Shown one piece after another: positions 35,388-43,401 of a DNA stretch of 64,000 nucleotides; the first letter of the stretch is position 1, and every line of letters starts with the position of its first letter. The stretch spans positions 7,759-71,758 of the forward strand of contig CAAGMZ010000024.1 of the NCBI GenBank assembly GCA_900771195.1, read 5' to 3'. Below the pieces are notes generated by a model. That model saw nothing but the letters and a program-made list of their open reading frames with translations, ran no database searches and was not told where the DNA came from. Both the position numbers and the translations under genes were made by a program. Source of the stretch: Lachnospiraceae bacterium. Lineage in GTDB: Bacteria; Bacillota; Clostridia; Lachnospirales; Lachnospiraceae.

Positions 35388-36062
35388 ATGTTCCATATTC
35401 TTGTGACAGATGATGATAAACACACAAGGATGCTTCTTGGTGCCATCCTTGAAAATGCCGGCTATATGGTCACTACTGCCGCTAACGGCGAGGAGGCCCT
35501 TGATATTCTTGACAAAGAGCATATAGATCTTGTCATACTGGATGTCATGATGCCGAAAATGGACGGTTATGAATTTACGAAATTAATAAGACAGACCGAT
35601 AATGCACTGCCCATTCTCATGGTAACGGCGAAGCATCTTCCCGAAGACGAGAAAAAAGGCTTTATTGTGGGAACAGATGACTACATCACCAAACCAATTG
35701 ACGAGGAAAAGCTGTTGCTCCGCATAAAAGCTCTTTTACGCCGGGCACAGATTGTAAATGAACAAAAGATTGTGATTGGCGATGTTACTCTGGACTATAA
35801 CTCATTCACTGTTACAAGAGGTGACGAGGTCCAGGTTCTTCCGCAGAAAGAATTCCTGCTCCTTTACAAGCTTCTCTCATATCCGGGACAGATTTTCACC
35901 CGTATCCGGCTCATGGACGAAATCTGGGGCACTGACAGTGAATCAGGCTGGGAGACCGTCACTGTCCATGTAGGACGTCTGCGTAAACGTTTTGAGGGCT
36001 GGGATGAGTTTGAAATTGTTGCGGTAAGAGGTCTCGGATATAAGGCGGTGAAAAAAGTATGA
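35388..36062 (+). CDS. OmpR-family response regulator
   Basis: 224 aa. Receiver domain with the acidic pocket (DDD near residue 8) and phospho-acceptor Asp 52 in VILDVMMPKMDG, then the switch Thr (MVTAKH) and Lys (YITKPID). The C-terminal winged helix is complete (LPQKEFLLLYKLLSYPGQIFTR and VHVGRLRKRFE, VRGLGYKA). The ATG at 35388 follows GGAGGAAAGAA. Its end overlaps the kinase start by four bases. Target unknown, but the divergent exporter is the first candidate. Confidence 0.95.
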   Translation: MFHILVTDDDKHTRMLLGAILENAGYMVTTAANGEEALDILDKEHIDLVILDVMMPKMDGYEFTKLIRQTDNALPILMVTAKHLPEDEKKGFIVGTDDYITKPIDEEKLLLRIKALLRRAQIVNEQKIVIGDVTLDYNSFTVTRGDEVQVLPQKEFLLLYKLLSYPGQIFTRIRLMDEIWGTDSESGWETVTVHVGRLRKRFEGWDEFEIVAVRGLGYKAVKKV

Positions 36063-37126
36063 ACAAAAAAGCAGAGCGCAGACAGCGCATAAAAATGACA
36101 ATTTTTCTTTCTCTTTTCCTTTTTGCGGTTAATGCAGTGGTTCTTCTTCTCACAATTGCCGCAATATATACACTTGCCCGGTTTGACGTCATTAAAATGA
36201 CTGAAGGTCAGGTGCCACTTAGGCATGTTCTGAAATTTATATTTTACACAAGCATAGTCATCGGAATATTTATAACGGCCTTCACGGGAAAAATCACCAC
36301 AAAACCTCTTGACCATATCGTAAGCCGACTTGACCGGCTTGCAAAAGGCGATTTCAAGACAAGGCTTCATTTTGACAAACCGGTTTCCGATAACCCGACA
36401 TTCCGGAATATCGAAAACAGTTTCAATCGCGCTGCAAAAGAGCTTGAGCACACGGAAATGTTACGGAATGATTTTATCAATAATTTCTCGCACGAATTCA
36501 AGACCCCGATAGTTTCGATTGCAGGCTTCGCCAAGCTTCTCCGGCACGGAAATCTCACCGAAGAACAAAAGGATGAATATCTGGCAATAATCGAGGAAGA
36601 ATCGCTCCGCCTTTCAGCCATGGCCACAAATGTCCTGAGTCTTACAAAGATTGAGAACCAGACTATTCTTACTGATGTAGCAAATTTCAATGTGTCCGAG
36701 CAGATTCGCAGTGCAATGCTTCTTCTTGTGGACAAATGGACTGCCAAAAACCTTTACCCGGATACGCAGTTTGGAGAGCACTTCATTGAAGGAAATGAGG
36801 AGCTTCTCAAGCAGGTATGGATAAACCTTCTTGACAATGCCATCAAATTTTCAGATGAGAATGGTACAATATCAGTAACCATTACGGAGGATGACACAAC
36901 GGTCCATATCGCAGTATCCAATTATGGTGAAGCAATTCCCGATGACAGTACCGAACACATCTTCAACAAATTTTACCAGGCAGATGAATCCCACTCTTCC
37001 GAAGGAAACGGCATAGGACTTGCCATCGTGAAAAAGGTGTGTGAGCTTCACAACGGCAGTGTGTCTGCAGAAAGCAAAAGCGGAAGGACAACCTTCACGG
37101 TAATCCTTCCGAAAAAACAACAGTAA
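36059..37126 (+). CDS. Sensor histidine kinase
   Basis: 355 aa. Two membrane helices (about 13-38 and 57-77) enclose only a short outside loop, so the signal may be sensed within the membrane. A HAMP segment (TKPLDHIVSRLDRLAKGDF) leads to the phospho-acceptor His 145 in FSHEFKTPI and an ATP-binding domain with NLLDNAIKFS, the G2 box GNGIGLAIV. This short-loop layout is common in kinases that watch over neighbouring ABC exporters. It is translationally coupled to the regulator by ATGA. Confidence 0.94.
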   Translation: MNKKAERRQRIKMTIFLSLFLFAVNAVVLLLTIAAIYTLARFDVIKMTEGQVPLRHVLKFIFYTSIVIGIFITAFTGKITTKPLDHIVSRLDRLAKGDFKTRLHFDKPVSDNPTFRNIENSFNRAAKELEHTEMLRNDFINNFSHEFKTPIVSIAGFAKLLRHGNLTEEQKDEYLAIIEEESLRLSAMATNVLSLTKIENQTILTDVANFNVSEQIRSAMLLLVDKWTAKNLYPDTQFGEHFIEGNEELLKQVWINLLDNAIKFSDENGTISVTITEDDTTVHIAVSNYGEAIPDDSTEHIFNKFYQADESHSSEGNGIGLAIVKKVCELHNGSVSAESKSGRTTFTVILPKKQQ

Positions 37127-37148
37127 AAATCATTGAAACTTTACTGTT
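37118..37148. terminator. Bidirectional hairpin between convergent genes
   Basis: AACAGTAAA pairs with TTTACTGTT across a 10-12 base loop. It overlaps the last codons of the kinase gene and of the convergent membrane protein gene. Confidence 0.5.
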
Positions 37149-37786
37149 TCCGTAATTTTACTTTCCTTGAGAGCAAATGTGTCATACGTTATCTCTGCAC
37201 AGTCGTCATACCACTTGATATCATAACTGCCTTTATTTCTGCCTCCGTCATCGGTTCTGATTTTTCCGATTATAACTGCCGTACTGTCGTCTTTTACCTG
37301 GTATATTGTGCCCCCGCCATAAAGCAGAAAGGATACTTCCTCAATCACTATTGTATTGTTTCCGTCCGTGAATTCATAACATACCGGATTATAGTCTTCT
37401 TTTGTCCGGATGCCTGTTATCAAAATATCGGAAAAACACACTATCAGAAAACCGGCAATTCCGAATGCCCATGCACATAATATCATCTTCCCGGTCTTTT
37501 CTTTAAACCTGACCTTCCTAATAATACCTGTTATTGTTTCTGTTGCAATCACAAGCATACCCGCTGCCAGAATTATGCCTGTGACCGTCTCATAGGCATC
37601 ATGCCATGAGTGCACATTTATTTTATTATCTTCGTAAGCATATGATTCATGTACAGGAACATCCTTCAGAAAAAAGCTTGAAATAAATACAAGAATGCAC
37701 ACGCCAAAAAAAATTACAGGAATAATGTGAAACACTTTTCTTCTGCTGGCAGTCATACCGTCCCCTTTCTTATCACATCTCGACAT
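37130..37786 (-). CDS. Membrane protein of unknown function
   Basis: 218 aa from the ATG at 37786, which has GGGAGG seven bases ahead. There are three hydrophobic helices (VFHIIPVIFFGVCILVFISSF; TVTGIILAAGMLVIATETI; MILCAWAFGIAGFLIVCFSDIL) and a C-terminal beta-rich domain of about 75 residues outside or inside the membrane. No family recognised. It is convergent with the kinase gene and preceded by a 370-base region with many AGATAA-like motifs. Confidence 0.7.
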   Translation of the reverse strand: MSRCDKKGDGMTASRRKVFHIIPVIFFGVCILVFISSFFLKDVPVHESYAYEDNKINVHSWHDAYETVTGIILAAGMLVIATETITGIIRKVRFKEKTGKMILCAWAFGIAGFLIVCFSDILITGIRTKEDYNPVCYEFTDGNNTIVIEEVSFLLYGGGTIYQVKDDSTAVIIGKIRTDDGGRNKGSYDIKWYDDCAEITYDTFALKESKITETVKFQ

Positions 37787-38158
37787 TATGACTCCTCCCT
37801 GATTTTTTACTGTTTCAGATACCTGTAAGTTCAGCCTGACATCCCGGTTGATTTCCGATAAAAACCCAAATTGTCGCAAATCTTATCGGCATAAATCCGG
37901 TGTGTTATATCTTATTTAATACTATAATTAGGTTCAGTTAAGATAAAAACAGCCACAAAAACCATATTATCTTATTATCTATGCAAATATCATTTAAATT
38001 CATTCAGAATTCGTTTCATTCTCAGATAAACATGTCCAAATTCAATACAGCTATCTGAATATCCAAAAAACACAGAGAAAAAGTCCACAAAAAAGTGCCT
38101 AAAAGTAAGATAACTTCGCTCGAATCATATTTCTTATCTGAGAGTGCCCGACTCTGCC
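37787..38158. other. AT-rich region without genes, with clustered AGATAA/TTATCT motifs
   Basis: No coding frame is supported. TCTTATC, AGATAA or TTATCT variants recur near 37881, 37909, 37940, 37969, 37976, 38024, 38052, 38106 and 38133, on both strands. This may be a cluster of regulator sites ahead of the 218-aa membrane protein gene, or chance in AT-rich DNA. Confidence 0.35.
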
Positions 38159-38264
38159 GGCTGAAAAGTGTTTTTTTCGGCGGTTTCTAAGAACGTCGGC
38201 GCTTAGCGAGGTCTTGTCGAGCTTAGCACCGCTACGTTCTTAGCTTAAGCACAAGCGCCATGAA
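38159..38264. repeat. Long palindromic repeat, unit 1 of 3
   Basis: 106 bases starting GGCTGAAAAGTG. CTAAGAACGT (38188) pairs with ACGTTCTTAG (38233-38242), with inner pairing GGCGCTTAGC-like arms, so nearly the whole unit folds as one hairpin. Its minus strand matches the repeat at the left island edge (about 13975-14030) at 45 of 56 positions. Confidence 0.85.
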
Positions 38265-38370
38265 GGCTGAAAGATTATTTTTTGAGTCGGGTCTAAGTCA
38301 GTCGGTACTTAGCGCGCGTCTTTTGCACGCTTAGTACCGCTACTGACTTAGTTAGCGGGAGCGCCCCGCA
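38265..38370. repeat. Long palindromic repeat, unit 2 of 3
   Basis: 106 bases, the same length as unit 1, starting GGCTGAAAGATT. CTAAGTCAGT pairs with ACTGACTTAG and GGTACTTAGCG with CGCTTAGTACC. The inner loop differs from unit 1, but the design (GGCTGAAA start, central CTTAGCG arms) is the same. Confidence 0.85.
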
Positions 38371-38496
38371 GGCTGAAAAGTGTTTTTTTCGGCGGTTTCT
38401 AAGAACGTCGGCGCTTAGCGAGGTCTTTTGCACGCTTAGTACCGCTACTGACTTAGTTAGCGGGAGCGCCCGAACTCAAAAAACAATCTTTCAGCC
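38371..38496. repeat. Long palindromic repeat, unit 3 of 3 (chimera)
   Basis: The first 57 bases copy unit 1 and the following bases (TTGCACGCTTAGTACC onward, through GCGGGAGCGCC) copy unit 2. It ends ACTCAAAAAACAATCTTTCAGCC in two blocks, complementary to the start of unit 2 over about 23 bases. It ends 3 bases before the ilvB stop, so it lies in the ilvB 3' end. Confidence 0.85.
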
Positions 38497-38498
38497 CC

Positions 38499-40157
38499 TT
38501 AATCAAACGTCTCTGCCAGTGATGCCCCCGGTGATACCATAGGCATTACCTTGTCATCTTTTTCTATCTGACAGTCAATCACACACGGAATATTGAGCTT
38601 TATGGCTTCCCTGAGCGCAGGCTCAAGTTCTTCCTTCTTCGTAACACGGAATCCTTTTGCGCCCATAGCTTCCGCTACCTTCACATAGTCAACCGCATCA
38701 TCAAGAACAGTATATGAATATCTCTCACCATAGTAAAGAGTCTGCCACTGCCTTACCATTCCCAGAACATGATTATTGATTATGACCTCAATAATCGGAA
38801 TGTTATATCTTGTAGCTGTTGCAAGCTCGTTCATGTTCATCCGGAAGCATCCGTCCCCTGCAACATTTATGACTACTTTATCCTTACAGCCAACCTTGGC
38901 GCCTATGCATGCACCAAGTCCGTATCCCATTGTACCGAGACCCCCGGAGGTAAGAAGAGTTCTGGGCTCGCTGTACTTATAGTACTGGGCTGCCCACATC
39001 TGGTTCTGTCCGACTTCCGTAGTGATTATGGCTTTGCCACCGGTAACTTCATATAGCTTTTCGACAACATATGGACCGGTAAGTATATCATGATTATACT
39101 TAAGGGGATACTCTGCTTTCATTTCCTCCACATGTTTTACCCACTCAGTATGCTTTTGGCTCTTAAGATTGATATTTACAGCCTTAAGTATCTCCCTGAC
39201 ATCACCGATTACACAGGCATCTACGCGGATGTTTTTGTTAATCTCCGCAGGGTCAATATCAAACTGAAGTATTTTGGCTTTGGGAGCAAAATTCTTTGTG
39301 TTTCCGGTTACTCTGTCGGAAAATCTGGCACCCACCACGATAAGAAGGTCACATTCCATAACGCCGAAATTGGAAGCCTTTGTTCCGTGCATTCCAAGCA
39401 TTCCGGTATAATTGTCCTTACGTCCGTCGTATGCACCTTTTCCCATAAGCGAATCCGCAACAGGCGCATCAACTTTTTCCACAAATTCAGCAAGCTCCTC
39501 GTGAGCTTCTGAAATAACAGCACCGCCACCGACAAAAATAAACGGTTTCTCGGACTCTTCTATCATCCTGACTGCTGCATCAACAGCATCAGGGGTAATA
39601 TCCTTCTTTACAGGCTCAATTATTGCCGGTTTCGCCACATAATACTCTGTCTTCTGTGCCGTAACATCCTTGGGTATATCGATAAGAACCGGTCCCGGAC
39701 GGCCTGTTTTGGCTATCCTGAATGCATCCCGTATCGTATCGGCAAGCCTGGTAATATCTTTCACAATATAATTATGCTTTGTTATCGGAAGCGTAACACC
39801 CACAATATCTATTTCCTGGAAGCTGTCCTTTCCGAGAAGCGGAACGCCTACATTACATGTGATTGCCACCATGGGAACTGAGTCCATATAAGCTGTGGCT
39901 ATTCCGGTAACAAGATTGGTAGCTCCCGGGCCTGACGTGGCAAGACACACGCCAACCTTTCCCGTAGCCCTTGCATATCCGTCGGCAGCATGAGCTGCTC
40001 CCTGCTCGTGTGATGTAAGAATGTGTTTTATTTCATCAGAATGCTTATAAAGCTCATCATACACATTGAGGATTGCACCTCCGGGATATCCGAAAACAGT
40101 ATCTACCTTCTGCTCTTTAAGACACTCTATTATTATCTGTGAACCTGTTAACTGCAT
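38499..40157 (-). CDS. ilvB: Acetolactate synthase, large subunit
   Basis: 552 aa. Thiamine diphosphate enzyme condensing two pyruvates (or pyruvate and 2-oxobutyrate) for valine, leucine and isoleucine. It has the catalytic Glu segment LTSHEQGAAHAADGYARATG, and the ThDP/metal motif NVAGDGCFRMN ending in NNHVLGMVRQWQ. FAD-binding middle domain is present. AGGAGAGATATTATC precedes the ATG. It follows ilvD by 17 bases. No small regulatory subunit (ilvN) gene is adjacent, so it must be elsewhere or absent. Confidence 0.95.
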   Translation of the reverse strand: MQLTGSQIIIECLKEQKVDTVFGYPGGAILNVYDELYKHSDEIKHILTSHEQGAAHAADGYARATGKVGVCLATSGPGATNLVTGIATAYMDSVPMVAITCNVGVPLLGKDSFQEIDIVGVTLPITKHNYIVKDITRLADTIRDAFRIAKTGRPGPVLIDIPKDVTAQKTEYYVAKPAIIEPVKKDITPDAVDAAVRMIEESEKPFIFVGGGAVISEAHEELAEFVEKVDAPVADSLMGKGAYDGRKDNYTGMLGMHGTKASNFGVMECDLLIVVGARFSDRVTGNTKNFAPKAKILQFDIDPAEINKNIRVDACVIGDVREILKAVNINLKSQKHTEWVKHVEEMKAEYPLKYNHDILTGPYVVEKLYEVTGGKAIITTEVGQNQMWAAQYYKYSEPRTLLTSGGLGTMGYGLGACIGAKVGCKDKVVINVAGDGCFRMNMNELATATRYNIPIIEVIINNHVLGMVRQWQTLYYGERYSYTVLDDAVDYVKVAEAMGAKGFRVTKKEELEPALREAIKLNIPCVIDCQIEKDDKVMPMVSPGASLAETFD

Positions 40158-40174
40158 GATAATATCTCTCCTAC

Positions 40175-41839
40175 TTATTTAACTTCAAGAACTGCACCCT
40201 TGTCTGCAGATGTTACCATTTTGGCGTAGCGTGCAAGATATCCTGTTGTAACCTTAGGCTCACGGGGCTGCCATTTTGCCTTTCTCTCTGCAAGAACCTC
40301 GTCACTTACTTTTACATTTATGGTATTGGCAGGAATATCTATTGATATAATGTCGCCTTCCTCAATAAGAGCTATAGGTCCGCCCACTGCTGCCTCAGGT
40401 GACACATGCCCGATTGACGCACCACGTGATGCACCCGAGAAACGTCCGTCGGTTATGAGTGCAACACTTGAACCGAGTCCCATACCTGCAATTGCAGATG
40501 TAGGATTGAGCATTTCCCTCATTCCCGGACCGCCCTTAGGTCCCTCATATCTGATAACAACCACGTCTCCGGCAACAATCTTTCCGCCTTTAATTGCCGT
40601 GATTGCATCCTCTTCACAATCAAATACCCTTGCAGGTCCTTCATGCACAAGCATCTCGGGAACCACTGCAGAACGCTTTACAACGCATGAATCAGGTGCA
40701 ACATTTCCTCTGAGAACCGCAATTCCGCCTGTTACACTGTAAGGATTGTCAATAGGTCTTATAACCTCAGGATTCTTATTGATGCAATTCTTAATATTTT
40801 CACCTACTGTCTTTCCTGTTACCGTCATAAGGTCAAGCTTAAGAAGTCCCTTCCTGGAAAGCTCGTTCATCACCGCATACACACCACCGGCCTCATTAAG
40901 CTCCTCCATATAAGTATGTCCTGCAGGAGCGAGATGACAAAGGTTCGGTGTCCTTGCACTTATCTCATTGGCGATATCAAGATTGATTTTAACTCCGGCT
41001 TCTTTTGCAATTGCGGGAAGGTGAAGCATTGTGTTGGTCGAGCAGCCAAGTGCCATGTCAACTGTAAGAGCATTCATGAACGCATCCTCAGTCATGATAT
41101 CAAGAGGTCTGATGTCCCTTTCAATCATCTCCATCACTTTCATTCCGGCATGTTTGGCAAGCTTTATTCTGTCTGAATATACGGCAGGAATCGTTCCGTT
41201 ACCCTGAAGTCCCATTCCTATTGCCTCTGTAAGACAGTTCATGCTGTTGGCGGTATACATTCCGGAACATGAGCCGCATGTAGGACAAGCCTTGTTCTCG
41301 TACTCATCAAGTTCTTCCTCACTGATTTTCCCTGCCGTATAGGCGCCTACAGCCTCAAACATGCTTGAAAGACTGGTCTTGCAGCCCTTAACATGGCCTG
41401 CAAGCATAGGTCCTCCGCTTACGAATACGGTAGGAATATTGATTCTTGCTGCTGCCATAAGAAGTCCGGGCACATTCTTGTCACAGTTGGGAACCATGAC
41501 AAGTCCGTCAAACTGATGTGCCATTGCAAGGCACTCTGTGGAATCTGCAATAAGGTCTCTTGTAACAAGAGAATATTTCATTCCAACGTGACCCATAGCA
41601 ATTCCGTCACATACGGCAATGGCCGGCACTACCACAGGAACTCCGCCTGCAAGCGCAACTCCCATCTTAACAGCTTCAACTATTTTATCAAGATTCATAT
41701 GTCCCGGAATCATCTCATTCTGCGAGCTTACTATTCCGATTAATGGCTTTTCCATTTCCTCTTTGGTGAATCCCAAAGCATTAAACAAGGATCTGTGCGG
41801 TGCCTGCTGTACACCTTTTTTAACTGCGTCACTTCTCAT
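40175..41839 (-). CDS. ilvD: Dihydroxy-acid dehydratase
   Basis: 554 aa. Iron-sulfur dehydratase giving the 2-oxo acid precursors of valine and isoleucine. Cluster ligands lie in VPNCDKNVPG and ACPTCGSCSGMYTANSMNCL. The start ATG at 41839 has AAAGGAG seven bases ahead; the ATG at 41845 would sit on that ribosome site. It lies 13 bases after leuB and ahead of ilvB, one operon. Confidence 0.96.
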   Translation of the reverse strand: MRSDAVKKGVQQAPHRSLFNALGFTKEEMEKPLIGIVSSQNEMIPGHMNLDKIVEAVKMGVALAGGVPVVVPAIAVCDGIAMGHVGMKYSLVTRDLIADSTECLAMAHQFDGLVMVPNCDKNVPGLLMAAARINIPTVFVSGGPMLAGHVKGCKTSLSSMFEAVGAYTAGKISEEELDEYENKACPTCGSCSGMYTANSMNCLTEAIGMGLQGNGTIPAVYSDRIKLAKHAGMKVMEMIERDIRPLDIMTEDAFMNALTVDMALGCSTNTMLHLPAIAKEAGVKINLDIANEISARTPNLCHLAPAGHTYMEELNEAGGVYAVMNELSRKGLLKLDLMTVTGKTVGENIKNCINKNPEVIRPIDNPYSVTGGIAVLRGNVAPDSCVVKRSAVVPEMLVHEGPARVFDCEEDAITAIKGGKIVAGDVVVIRYEGPKGGPGMREMLNPTSAIAGMGLGSSVALITDGRFSGASRGASIGHVSPEAAVGGPIALIEEGDIISIDIPANTINVKVSDEVLAERKAKWQPREPKVTTGYLARYAKMVTSADKGAVLEVK

Positions 41840-41852
41840 AATCATTCTCCTT

Positions 41853-42938
41853 TTATATTCTCTCTGCGATAAGATCGCCCATTTCCTTAGTTCCTACAAG
41901 CTTCATTCCCTCTGACATAATGTCGATTGTCCTGTATCCATCCTTAAGAACCTTATCAACTGCCGCCTCTATTGCTGCAGCCGCATCATCCTGGTCAAAG
42001 GAATAACGAAGCATCATTGCTGCCGAAAGCACAGTTGCAATAGGGTTGGCCTTATTCTGACCTGCGATATCGGGCGCTGAGCCATGCGAAGGCTCATAAA
42101 GTCCAAGCTTTGTCTTTCCCAGACTTGCACTTGAAAGCATACCTATTGAACCGGTAATCATGCTTGCCTCATCCGACAAAATATCCCCGAACATATTCTC
42201 TGTAAGAATCACATCGAACTGTCCCGGATTCATGACAAGCTGCATTGCACAGTTATCAACAAGCATATCCGTATATGTAACCTCCGGATAATCAGCCGAA
42301 ACTTCTTTCACAATCTTTCTCCAAAGTCTTGATGAATCAAGCACGTTGGCCTTATCAACGCTTGTCACGATTTTGCGACGCTTCATTGCTATCTCGAATG
42401 CTTTTACGGCAATACGTCTGATTTCATTCTCATTGTAGGTCAGTGTATCCACTGCGGTCATCACGCCGTCAACTTCCTTGGTATGTCTCTCACCAAAATA
42501 CAGTCCGCCTGTAAGTTCACGCATAATCACCATGTCAAATCCGTCACCGATGATTCTCTCCTTAAGCGGACACGCATCCCTGAGCTCGTCATAAAGATAA
42601 GCCGGCCTCATATTCACAAAAAGCTCCAGGTCCTTTCTTATCTTGAGAAGACCTGCCTCAGGTCTGAGATTCGGTGCCACATCATACCATCCGGAATTGC
42701 CCACATTGCCGCCAACAGCACCAAGAAGAACAGCGTCTCCCGACTTTGCAATCGCAACTGCCTCATCCGTAAGCGGAACTCCGTACTTGTCAATTGAGCA
42801 GCCGCCCATAAGAATCTCAGTATAGTTAAGTTTATAATCAAATTTTTTCCCGGCTGCATCGAGCACCTTCACAGCCTCACTGACAATCTCCGGTCCGATT
42901 CCGTCACCCGGAATGACCGTAACATTATAATTTTTCAT
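41853..42938 (-). CDS. leuB: 3-isopropylmalate dehydrogenase
   Basis: 361 aa. NAD-dependent oxidative decarboxylase of leucine synthesis. It starts YNVTVIPGDGIGPEIVSEA and has the substrate arginines in the NMRPAYLY and MRELTGGLYFG segments and DEASMITGSIGMLSSASLG. The ATG at 42938 follows AAGGAGAGAACGTAC; the upstream extension has no ribosome site. It is the first gene of leuB-ilvD-ilvB. leuA, leuC and leuD are not in the window. Confidence 0.95.
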   Translation of the reverse strand: MKNYNVTVIPGDGIGPEIVSEAVKVLDAAGKKFDYKLNYTEILMGGCSIDKYGVPLTDEAVAIAKSGDAVLLGAVGGNVGNSGWYDVAPNLRPEAGLLKIRKDLELFVNMRPAYLYDELRDACPLKERIIGDGFDMVIMRELTGGLYFGERHTKEVDGVMTAVDTLTYNENEIRRIAVKAFEIAMKRRKIVTSVDKANVLDSSRLWRKIVKEVSADYPEVTYTDMLVDNCAMQLVMNPGQFDVILTENMFGDILSDEASMITGSIGMLSSASLGKTKLGLYEPSHGSAPDIAGQNKANPIATVLSAAMMLRYSFDQDDAAAAIEAAVDKVLKDGYRTIDIMSEGMKLVGTKEMGDLIAERI

Positions 42939-43011
42939 GTACGTTCTCTCCTTGAATACATATCTTCTGTCAATTTTAAGGCATAGACCCTTAAAAAACA
43001 AGTCTCATCAT

Positions 43012-43073
43012 AACAAAAAAGACATCTTAACCATTATACTTGAATGAAGCAAAATAGAGAAGATGTCATTTTT
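43012..43073. terminator. Bidirectional hairpin between yajC and leuB
   Basis: GACATCTT (43021-43028) pairs with AAGATGTC (43060-43067). Both sides carry T-runs (minus strand TTTTTTGTTA, plus strand ATTTTTATA). It most likely ends the aroC-tgt-yajC message. Its loop contains TATAAT on the minus strand, a possible -10 for leuB with a poor -35. Confidence 0.65.
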
Positions 43074-43098
43074 ATACTATTTTATTGATGTTTTTTAA

Positions 43099-43401
43099 TT
43101 ATTTTTCCGTGTCAGGCTTCTCAATCTGAACGATTGCACTCTTCTGCATAGGGATACGACAGTTCTTATTGCTTCCGAACTCAACTATTACAGTATCATC
43201 AGTAATATCGATTACAACTCCGTAAAATCCGCTTGTGGTGAGAACGCTGTCACCAACCTCCATGGAATCAAGAAGTTCCTTCTGCTTCTTTTCCTGTTTC
43301 TTCTGAGGTCTGATTGCGATAAAGTACATAAGCACGATAAAAAATGCAATGTAACCTACGATAAATAAAATATTGGTCCCGTCCGATGCTGCTAAAATCA
43401 T
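43099..43401 (-). CDS. yajC: Preprotein translocase subunit YajC
   Basis: 100 aa. One N-terminal membrane helix (NILFIVGYIAFFIVLMYFIAI), the RPQKKQEKKQKELLDSMEVGDSVLT block split across the membrane edge, and a small beta domain: the full YajC pattern. It is an accessory of the Sec translocon with SecDF. Start overlaps the tgt stop (ATGA) and has AAGGAGG ahead. tgt-yajC is a common pair. Confidence 0.95.
   Translation of the reverse strand: MILAASDGTNILFIVGYIAFFIVLMYFIAIRPQKKQEKKQKELLDSMEVGDSVLTTSGFYGVVIDITDDTVIVEFGSNKNCRIPMQKSAIVQIEKPDTEK

Noticed and set aside
38159..38496. CRISPR array
   Set aside because: Only three long units without regular spacers, each self-complementary over its full length, and no cas genes.
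42939..43098. T-box or leader-peptide attenuator ahead of leuB
   Set aside because: No AGGGTGG-type T-box core and no leucine-rich leader frame; only a hairpin with T-runs on both sides.
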